From IMG/VR virus record IMGVR_UViG_3300023179_000340, positions 1-31,770 of that record: DNA of 31,770 nucleotides; one strand, written 5' to 3'. The stretch comes from a virus. Below are positions 27,080 to 31,770 of this stretch, in pieces; the first letter of the stretch is position 1, and every line of letters starts with the position of its first letter. A model generated the notes under the pieces. The model saw only the letters and a list, made by a program, of their open reading frames with translations, did not search any database and was not told the DNA's origin. The position numbers and the translations under genes are program-made.

Positions 27080-27193
27080 ATTTTTTAATATAATTTATCG
27101 TTATATTTTCTATATATGGGACAACGATCTAACTCATCGCTGGAAATATGTTCTAGCATATTTCCTAACCATATACTTATTTAGTCGAGTCTG

Positions 27194-27472
27194 TCACCAG
27201 GTACCAAGTCTATTTAAAATGTTTAATGCTCGTTGTTTCAATCGTTCCATAAAAACAGATTCGGGTAAGATGCCTTTGGCAAGATTACATTTTCGGCAGG
27301 TTACTTGCAAATTATTGTATGAAGTTTCACCGCCTCTTGATTCTGGAATGACGTGGTCCAAGTGTACTTCTGAATTTGATAAATCATCGTCGCAATAAAC
27401 ACAATGCAAGCCATCTCGTTCAATAACTCTACGCCGCAGATTACTTGGTATACGTTCTTTGTGGTTTAACAT
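27194..27472 (-). CDS. small HNH endonuclease
   Basis: 92 aa. HNH core: HCVYCDDDLSNSEVHLDHVIPESRGGETSYNNLQVTCRKCNLAKG with both CxxC pairs, catalytic DH and Asn. Upstream on the same strand is TAAATAAATAATTGA, a late-type box 5-6 bases from the ATG. A compact HNH nuclease, free-standing homing type. Confidence 0.88.
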   Translation of the reverse strand: MLNHKERIPSNLRRRVIERDGLHCVYCDDDLSNSEVHLDHVIPESRGGETSYNNLQVTCRKCNLAKGILPESVFMERLKQRALNILNRLGTW

Positions 27473-27500
27473 TCAATTATTTATTTACCTAAGGATCATT

Positions 27501-27725
27501 ATGAAAACATTAATCAGTGCAAATCAAGCATATTCTGTATTTGCAGAAATTATAACTCCAGTTGCTCCAGAAAACCTGGTGCAGTTAAAGTTTTCAACTA
27601 AATTTGCTGATGCTAAAAATCCCGACGAATATCATGATAAATTCTCAATGATGCTGAGTCTTCAGGAATTGCGTGGTTTAGAATCTATGTTGATGGCATA
27701 TACTCAGCATGACACTATTTTGTAA
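27501..27725 (+). CDS. small conserved phage protein, unknown
   Basis: 74 aa from ATG 27501 (AAGGAT upstream); the frame extends back to 27459 over the promoter of the opposite gene. QAYSVFAEIITPVAPENLVQLKFST...DKFSMMLSLQELRGLE is a mixed alpha/beta small protein of a type common in large phages. Function unknown. Confidence 0.7.
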   Translation: MKTLISANQAYSVFAEIITPVAPENLVQLKFSTKFADAKNPDEYHDKFSMMLSLQELRGLESMLMAYTQHDTIL

Positions 27726-27773
27726 ACTTTCGAACTTACATAGTATCATCTATTTGTGAAAGGATATTTCTCA

Positions 27774-27905
27774 ATGATGCCGCATATACACGAACTTTCC
27801 AAAGGCAAGGACAAATTTTGGCGCGACTTGCAACAAACAGTTATGTTCATCACCGTAGTGGCTTTTACTCTATTGAGTTTTGCCATTTGGGTAATATTTG
27901 CATAA
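27774..27905 (+). CDS. very small membrane protein
   Basis: 43 aa (ATGATG start, AAGGAT upstream). Basic N-terminus (HELSKGKDKFWRDLQQ) then one transmembrane segment VMFITVVAFTLLSFAIWVIF reaching the C-terminus, so N-in topology is likely. Unknown role. Confidence 0.65.
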   Translation: MMPHIHELSKGKDKFWRDLQQTVMFITVVAFTLLSFAIWVIFA

Positions 27906-27959
27906 CTGTATACCAATTATATGATGTAAACAAGATTGAGAAATTTTGGCAAATTGATT

Positions 27960-28049
27960 GCAGTGGAATTTTCCCTAGGTGACCAAGAATTTGATGTGAA
28001 TCACGATGCAAGAAAATATATGTTAGAACATTTCGGAGTTGAACTATGA
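27960..28049 (+). pseudogene. remnant of a YFGVEE-type small protein
   Basis: Frame from about 27960: EFSLGDQEFDVNHDARKYML plus EHFGVEL, ending TGA at 28047. It resembles the C-terminus of the 21911-22132 protein and has no good start. Its stop overlaps the next ATG (ATGA). Confidence 0.5.
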
Positions 28050-28354
28050 GTGATATAAAAATTGAAATTGAGTTAGAGGATTTTTTGATCGATCATTTGA
28101 AAATGTGGAAAGACGAAGGAGTCCCTGCACCAGTAAATGAGCTTCAGAGTATTGCGGCATGGCTGCGAGAGTCTAGTTATGGGTTGAAACAAATGCAAGA
28201 TAAAATGCGGCAGCGAATGTTGCTTTTGATGAAAACTGCCAACGCACTGGATGAACAGCATGGCATTGATGGTGCTGTTCTAGCTGGAATATACGCCAAT
28301 AGACCCGACTTGGAACTTGAAGCTAGAGCAGCATTGGCAAAAGCAGCAGAATAA
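28046..28354 (+). CDS. small helical protein, unknown
   Basis: 102 aa; start overlaps the previous stop. Almost entirely helical with heptad-like charged stretches (LKQMQDKMRQRMLLLMKTANALDEQ). No family recognised. Confidence 0.7.
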   Translation: MSDIKIEIELEDFLIDHLKMWKDEGVPAPVNELQSIAAWLRESSYGLKQMQDKMRQRMLLLMKTANALDEQHGIDGAVLAGIYANRPDLELEARAALAKAAE

Positions 28355-28380
28355 ATGATATCAGTATTCAGTGAGCTAGT

Positions 28381-28572
28381 ATGAACTTTAGACAACGATT
28401 TGAGCAGTGGCATTTAAGTAAATATCGCTATATTTGTGGGGATGGATCTGGGACAGCACTTGATTACCGTTATCGTCTTGAAATAGTTCAGGCACGATGG
28501 GAAGCATGGCAAGCCAGCGCAGAGTTTTGCTCAGATTTGATTACTATGACCGCAAATAAATTTGACGAATAA
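28381..28572 (+). CDS. small protein, unknown
   Basis: 63 aa. Aromatic and Trp-rich (FEQWHLSKYRYICGDGSG, ARWEAWQASAEFC). No clear ribosome binding site. Its 3' end contains the -35 of the next RNA promoter. Confidence 0.6.
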   Translation: MNFRQRFEQWHLSKYRYICGDGSGTALDYRYRLEIVQARWEAWQASAEFCSDLITMTANKFDE

Positions 28573-28590
28573 TCGCAAATCCTATATAAT
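28562..28590 (+). promoter_or_regulatory. sigma70 promoter, structured RNA unit A
   Basis: TTGACG, 17 bp, TATAAT, then ACATACATAG. Confidence 0.8.
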
Positions 28591-28618
28591 ACATACATAG
28601 ACAGCGACAAATGATAGA

Positions 28619-28648
28619 GTTAGTTGCTAACAAGTTCATTAAAAATTA
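28619..28648 (+). promoter_or_regulatory. hairpin plus boxA-like leader, unit A
   Basis: Hairpin GTTAG-TTG-CTAAC followed by AAGTTCATTAAAAATTA. The hairpin-then-boxA order is that of bacterial rrn leaders. Confidence 0.65.
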
Positions 28649-29038
28649 GTTTGAACATTTTGAAACACTATCCGAACGGTTGGCTTAGAAGCAGCCATTG
28701 GTACAAGAGGTCTATATTAAACGATCTTTCAGGGCCGACAGAAGAAATTCTGCCGCTAAGAAGTGGGACAAGGGCATATAGTGACACTGTACTGTAGTGA
28801 AGGACATCAATCTACAGGAAAGTTCAATAGGGTTCAGGCTTTTGAGAGTTATAAGTCTCCCATCCCTGAATCACGCCGAGACAGTTTCGCTAGCTGTTGA
28901 AAGAATGGGATAGCTTCCCTGCGAACGAGTTGCGTATGAGTCACCTAGTAAAGTTACTTAGGCACACCTGAGAGGGCAAGTGCAGAAGATTCCTTTGGCG
29001 TAATAGCATATCTGATAGTGTTTCAAAATGTTCAAACT
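28648..29038 (+). ncRNA. 391-nt structured RNA closed by a perfect 25-bp inverted repeat (unit A)
   Basis: Arms 28648-28672 and 29014-29038 are perfectly complementary over 25 bp and contain TTTTGAAACACTATC / GATAGTGTTTCAAAA. Inside: GACAGAAG-AAATT-CTGCC-type, GGGTTCAGGC...CCTGAATC, ACTAAGTAACTTTACTAGG-like (CCTAGTAAAGTTACTTAGG) and other helices; no ORF. Layout promoter, hairpin, boxA, stem-enclosed RNA is like an rRNA precursor in miniature. Confidence 0.75.
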
Positions 29039-29041
29039 GAT

Positions 29042-29070
29042 TTGACAATAAATCTCATGTATGTTACAAT
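29042..29070 (+). promoter_or_regulatory. sigma70 promoter, unit B
   Basis: TTGACA, 17 bp, TACAAT, then ACATGCATAAG. Confidence 0.82.
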
Positions 29071-29080
29071 ACATGCATAA

Positions 29081-29124
29081 GTTGATCGAGCATTGTCTGG
29101 GTCAACAAAGTTCATTAAAAATTA
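29081..29124 (+). promoter_or_regulatory. hairpin plus boxA-like leader, unit B
   Basis: GTTGATC (29081) pairs with GGTCAAC (29100-29106), then AAGTTCATTAAAAATTA (29108-29124). Unit C has GATCAAC instead of GGTCAAC, a pair-preserving change. Confidence 0.7.
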
Positions 29125-29419
29125 AAGTCAGTTGGACTAGGAAGCCCTTAGAGTCATATGCTGAATGGGTGTATGAATTGGGTGTGTACTGTTCGGAGTA
29201 ACTTGATCTTGTATCAAGGGAAGCTGTTTCCGTCTAAAACGGAGCAGGGAATGCCGATCTAACAATTGACTTTTCTTTTTGCTCATTAAAATTCTAACTG
29301 TATTAGCTCACAAGCAACCGCAGGACTTGTGTTAAAAAGATGCGGAGTTGAGGACGACAATATTTGCTAAGTCCTGTCTTAAATGACCCAACAGTAGATC
29401 GCTAATGTAGTTAGAATTT
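29124..29419 (+). ncRNA. structured RNA unit B: two stem-closed domains
   Basis: Domain 1: AAAGTCAGTTG (29124-29134) with CAATTGACTTT (29263-29273). Domain 2: AAATTCTAACTGTATTAGC (29289-29307) with GCTAATGTAGTTAGAATTT (29401-29419), 19 pairs with two G-U. Between them TTGCTCATTAAAATT repeats the boxA-like motif. No ORF. Confidence 0.7.
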
Positions 29420-29421
29420 AT

Positions 29422-29450
29422 TTGACAATAATTAGCATGTGTGTTACAAT
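29422..29450 (+). promoter_or_regulatory. sigma70 promoter, unit C
   Basis: TTGACA, 17 bp, TACAAT, then ACATGCATAAG; almost identical to the unit B promoter. Confidence 0.82.
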
Positions 29451-29460
29451 ACATGCATAA

Positions 29461-29504
29461 GTTGATCAAGCATTGTCTAGATCAACAAAGTTCATTAAAA
29501 TTTA
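29461..29504 (+). promoter_or_regulatory. hairpin plus boxA-like leader, unit C
   Basis: GTTGATC (29461-29467) with GATCAAC (29480-29486), then AAGTTCATTAAAATTTA (29488-29504). Confidence 0.7.
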
Positions 29505-29516
29505 AATGATTATGTT

Positions 29517-29606
29517 CTTCCTTGCTGAAGACAACATTGAGCCCGATAACGTGGCAATATATGATAACAGTCCGCATTGTCGTGATGACATAGCGTAGCG
29601 AGGAAG
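29517..29606 (+). ncRNA. cassette C1
   Basis: CTTCCTTGCT (29517-29526) with AGCGAGGAAG (29597-29606). Directly abuts cassette C2 without a spacer. Confidence 0.6.
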
Positions 29607-29685
29607 CCATATTGAAACACATTGTCCGAACCCGAGGTAGCAATGGCATTGCAGAGGTTTAATTGTATAGTGTGTTTCAATATGG
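29607..29685 (+). ncRNA. cassette C2
   Basis: CCATATTGAAACACATTG with AGTGTGTTTCAATATGG (29669-29685). Inner GCAAT/ATTGC hairpin. Confidence 0.75.
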
Positions 29686-29761
29686 TATATGTAAGTGGCG
29701 GGTGGTATAACCTAAGTTGCCGATAGGTGATAAGCAGTTGTAATTACTGCATCTGTCTCTT

Positions 29762-29895
29762 ATACCATATTGAAGTATACTCGACGGGTGCCATACCGCA
29801 GGTTCAAACGCGGTCAACATTCGGTAGCCCTGGCAGGCTGCGAAAATCTCTTATGCCAGTAGGGGAGAATTATTGAGTGTGTTTCAATATGGTAT
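29762..29895 (+). ncRNA. cassette C3
   Basis: Arms 29762-29782 and 29875-29895 form 21 consecutive pairs, three of them G-U, because the left arm reads GAAGTATAC where the right arm keeps GTGTGTTTC. Contains a T-loop-like ACCGC-AGGTTCAAAC-GCGGT hairpin. Confidence 0.78.
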
Positions 29896-29900
29896 AGAAA

Positions 29901-30012
29901 TCATATAAAAACACATTACTTCGCAGGACTGCCGATCCAGTCTGTAACTCCTTGTCGTAACCTAGCGTGAGAACTAGGGGAGTGCGATTCTCATTAGTGT
30001 GTTTCAATATGG
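29901..30012 (+). ncRNA. cassette C4
   Basis: TCATATAAAAACACATTA with TTAGTGTGTTTCAATATGG (29994-30012), two mismatches. Inner GGACTG/CAGTC and CCTAG/CTAGG hairpins. Confidence 0.65.
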
Positions 30013-30016
30013 TATT

Positions 30017-30111
30017 ATATTCAAGTACACTGCTTGCCCGACCGAAAAAGTCGAGGAAAACTACTAGAGAAACGGGTTCGAGTCCCGGGGACTGGTAGTG
30101 TACTTGAATAT
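30017..30111 (+). ncRNA. cassette C5 with T-arm-like hairpin
   Basis: ATATTCAAGTACACT with AGTGTACTTGAATAT (30097-30111), 15 perfect pairs; both arms differ from the TGAAACACA consensus in a matched way. Encloses CGGG-TTCGAGT-CCCG (30073-30087). Confidence 0.75.
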
Positions 30112-30218
30112 GGTGAGTAGGCAAGTGGGTTTTTGATAGGGAGAAATTATTTGCGCTCTGTAAGTTCACGCCATAGTAGAACCTCTACAACGTCATCAAT
30201 CTATCGCGAAACTTGTCG

Positions 30219-30295
30219 CCATATTAAAACACATTGACTAGCAGGGTCGCGAAGCCTGCTTTCAGGGTAGCTCCCATCTGTGTGTTTCAATATGG
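30219..30295 (+). ncRNA. cassette C6
   Basis: CCATATTAAAACACATTG with TGTGTGTTTCAATATGG (30279-30295). Inner AGCAGG/CCTGCT hairpin. Confidence 0.72.
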
Positions 30296-30345
30296 TAAGA
30301 GAGTAATTAACTCTAATCATAATCGGGAATAGCTAACCCGATGAC

Positions 30346-30470
30346 CCGTGGTAGTTTAATGGCAAAATGAGAGAGACATGGGTTCGAATCCCATCCGTCC
30401 GCTTATACGGGCGGTAGCTTAGTGGTTAGAGCGCAGACAGATGGCAGTTTCGAAACCTGCCCCACAATGG
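30346..30470 (+). other. two tRNA-like segments with D and T arms but no anticodon arm
   Basis: Segment 1: GGTAGTTTAATGGCAAAATG (D-arm-like) goes straight to ATGGG-TTCGAAT-CCCAT (30378-30394). Segment 2: GGGCGGTAGCTTAGTGGTTA followed by GGCAG-TTTCGAAAC-CTGCC. Neither has an anticodon stem. Confidence 0.5.
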
Positions 30471-30474
30471 GTCG

Positions 30475-30553
30475 CTATATTGAAACATATTGTCACAGTA
30501 GCAGGCGAAAGTCCTACGCTCGAAGTTAAAACTAGGCAGTGTGTTTCAATATG
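30475..30553 (+). ncRNA. cassette C7
   Basis: CTATATTGAAACATATTG with CAGTGTGTTTCAATATG (30537-30553). Inner GTAG...CTAC hairpin. Confidence 0.7.
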
Positions 30554-30698
30554 ATGTGGTGTAAGCAGGTAAACACGGTCGAGGACAAGCCAATACGGAT
30601 GGCCATTAACAGTAATATGTTAGGTCTGCACTCATGGCAAAAGTTGATCGGAATAGCTAGTGCAACAGACTATTCCAGTACAGGTTCGAATCCTGTCG

Positions 30699-30774
30699 TC
30701 ATATTGAAACACACTGATTGTGTATGGCTCGCAAAATCCGAGACTCCCAGCCTTTGTAGTGTGTTTCAATATGG
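30699..30774 (+). ncRNA. cassette C8
   Basis: TCATATTGAAACACACTG with TAGTGTGTTTCAATATGG (30757-30774). Preceded by GAATAG...CTATTC and T-arm-like ACAGG-TTCGAAT-CCTGT (30680-30696). Confidence 0.72.
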
Positions 30775-30777
30775 TAT

Positions 30778-30886
30778 CATAGTTTAGTGTTTAGCCGATA
30801 AATTAATAACAGCAGGTAAGTTCGCGATAAGCTCCTGCGGGGTAGTGATAGGGTTGCAAACCTATTACGTTGAGCACTAAACTATG
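30778..30886 (+). ncRNA. cassette C9, different arm sequence
   Basis: CATAGTTTAGTG (30778-30789) with CACTAAACTATG (30875-30886), 12 perfect pairs. Inside, GCAGG...CCTGC and ATAGG-GTTGCAAA-CCTAT, the latter like a Cys anticodon arm. Confidence 0.65.
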
Positions 30887-30996
30887 GTAAGTAATGTAGA
30901 TCGGAATGAAACAGGGCGACTAGTCATCGTCAATGTCGTGAAGGAATCGCATGAAGTTCAGACAATAACCCCTTGACCGGGGCGACGATATGAACA

Positions 30997-31109
30997 CCAT
31001 ATTGAAACATATTGGTACGAATATGTCGTGCAAGTGATTGTCCCGTGAGGGTTTGTCAAATAATCAATCTCTACAGCCTCCAAAGCAGGGCTAGTATGTT
31101 TCAATATGG
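30997..31109 (+). ncRNA. cassette C10
   Basis: CCATATTGAAACATATTGG with CTAGTATGTTTCAATATGG (31091-31109): A-U pairs replace the G-C pairs of other cassettes on both arms. Confidence 0.75.
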
Positions 31110-31117
31110 AGATGAAA

Positions 31118-31230
31118 CATAATTCAAGTATATTTCAGGTTGGGTAGTATTCGCGGTACTGCTATTTGGGTCTGTAGACAGGATTTGATGCCAGGTCGTG
31201 ACTAAGATACGAAGTATATTTGAATTATGG
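31118..31230 (+). ncRNA. cassette C11
   Basis: CATAATTCAAGTATATTTC with GAAGTATATTTGAATTATGG (31211-31230), a further matched variant. Inner CAGGTTGGG...CCAGGTCGTG and AGTATTCGCGGTACT hairpins. Confidence 0.7.
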
Positions 31231-31330
31231 AGACTGAAACTTATTTTTTGCGGACACGATGAGAACCAAACGATAAGCGGATAAAGTGGACGGGATATGG
31301 GTCATGCCTGTATCTAGGCTGTCTCCACCA
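31229..31330 (+). other. tRNA-like segment with CCA end
   Basis: GGAGAC (31229) pairs with GTCTCC (31321-31326), followed by A-CCA. No recognisable D or T arm between. Confidence 0.4.
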
Positions 31331-31404
31331 ATTTTATGTACATGAGCCCGAAGATTGAGGGTACCGGCCAGAGTCCGGCGAAAGACGATTGAAATGATCT
31401 CCAT

Positions 31405-31548
31405 GTACGCCGAGTTATGTGCGTGTCGTTTAAAATGGCCAAGACCGGAGGGCCACATAAGTCTATGCCGAAGGGCAACACTAGTATTCTAGTGCAATAG
31501 CGGTGGAATAACCTCATGATGCGGGTTCGAGTCCCGTAACGTACACCA
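31405..31548 (+). other. tRNA-like RNA of about 144 nt with T arm and CCA
   Basis: GTACG (31405) pairs with CGTAC, then A-CCA (ends 31548). T arm GCGGG-TTCGAGT-CCCGT (31521-31537). The middle has TGGCC/GGCCA and CACTAG/CTAGTG hairpins instead of D and anticodon arms, reminiscent of a tRNA-like domain attached to a folded RNA. Confidence 0.5.
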
Positions 31549-31554
31549 AGTTAA

Positions 31555-31636
31555 GCAGAGCCTGACTGAAACGGGCATGAGAGTACTGGCGAGTAGGGAA
31601 AGGGGTTCGAATCCCCCACTCTTATTTCAGTCTGCT
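31555..31636 (+). other. stem-enclosed T-arm-like element
   Basis: AGCAG...ACTGAAA pairs with TTTCAGTCTGCT (31625-31636); inside, AGAGT/ACTCT closes on GGGG-TTCGAAT-CCCC (31602-31616). Confidence 0.5.
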
Positions 31637-31770
31637 TATTAATTTATAGGCCGAGTGGACCAACAGTTTGATCATCCCGCAGAAGCCGGACTCACGCTGC
31701 CACTTTGCTTTAGTTTCGCGTCATAGGATGTAACGGGGTGCGGTTGCCTCAACCTTGAAGTGTCAAGGTT

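Larger units (their letters stand above)
29505..31770 (+). ncRNA. unit C: long tandem array of stem-closed RNA cassettes, open at right edge
   Basis: Over 2.2 kb without a credible ORF on either strand. Ten main cassettes in head-to-tail order (listed separately) with spacers that carry T-arm-like hairpins at 30073, 30378, 30680, 31521 and 31602. One promoter at 29422 could transcribe all of it, since I see no strong internal promoter or terminator. The biological role is unknown; candidates are a giant ornate RNA (GOLLD/ROOL-like) or a precursor of many small RNAs. Confidence 0.65.

Noticed and set aside
29505-31230. CRISPR array
   Set aside because: Repeats occur as inverted pairs with complementary changes and variable spacing, without identical direct repeats; no cas genes nearby.
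30539-31517. ORFs of 67-82 aa at 30539-30787, 31225-31458 and 31314-31517
   Set aside because: They run across pairing arms and T-arm hairpins of the structured RNA, lack ribosome binding sites and show no protein-like pattern.
1-31770. Integrase, att site or replication origin
   Set aside because: No integrase or transposase gene and no iteron cluster seen; tRNA fragments are better explained by tRNA-array recombination and endonuclease insertion.

Overview
The window looks like part of a large T4-like myovirus genome, AT-rich. Both strands carry genes, but most read left to right. The evidence is a set of T4-type core genes: terminase large subunit (gp17), gp32, uvsX and uvsY. T4-type late promoter boxes (TATAAATA) are also present, and several late proteins begin with a short leader ending in a prohead-protease-like site ((I/L)xE followed by A, G or S). 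The rRNA-type boxA (TGCTCTTTAAAAATTTA) and the strong sigma70 promoters suggest a proteobacterial host; the host is inferred, not shown.

Layout. Bases 1-7743 hold late and virion genes: a long multi-site head protein open at the left edge, two paralogous small head proteins, a small LAG-motif protein, an HNH gene on the minus strand, the terminase and another late protein. Bases 7898-11546 hold recombination and replication genes (gp32, uvsX, a small acidic protein, uvsY) and a nucleotidyltransferase-cupin fusion. Bases 11573-14084 hold another head-type protein, the first tRNA, a small protein and a short TilS-like lysidine synthetase. Bases 14177-27079 are a very large tRNA array of about 40 tRNA or tRNA-like genes, interleaved with homing endonucleases (HNH, GIY-YIG, Vsr-like), small ORFs, a release-factor gene interrupted by an in-frame UGA, and an RNA polymerase omega subunit (rpoZ). 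Bases 28573-31770 contain no credible protein gene. They hold three promoter-driven, boxA-led units of densely structured RNA, the last of which runs off the right edge.

Unusual content. (1) More than 20 RNA cassettes are closed by long inverted repeats, mostly variants of CCATATTGAAACACA / TGTGTTTCAATATGG. The two arms change together, and the cassettes lie after tRNA CCA ends and in tandem from 29.5 to 31.2 kb. With the promoter, hairpin and boxA leaders, this resembles the layout of rRNA precursors. (2) A small H-type pseudoknot motif occurs five times: P1, KTTC, AGCA, A-rich loop, P1', TGTT. A circularly permuted sixth copy appears inside a tRNA-Asp gene. (3) Many tRNAs combine unexpected bodies and anticodons: short-variable-arm tRNAs with all four Leu anticodons, and long-variable-arm tRNAs with Lys, Asn, Gly and Cys anticodons. 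Two tRNAs lack CCA and sit inside 16-17 bp extended acceptor helices, and two Arg tRNAs have no D arm. There are also acceptor/T-arm minihelices, an initiator-type tRNA and several CAU tRNAs that may be TilS substrates.

How the parts may work together (inference): the phage carries a partial translation kit (initiator and elongator tRNAs, TilS, a release factor) plus an RNA polymerase subunit, and produces long, processed, non-coding transcripts. The role of the structured RNAs is unknown.
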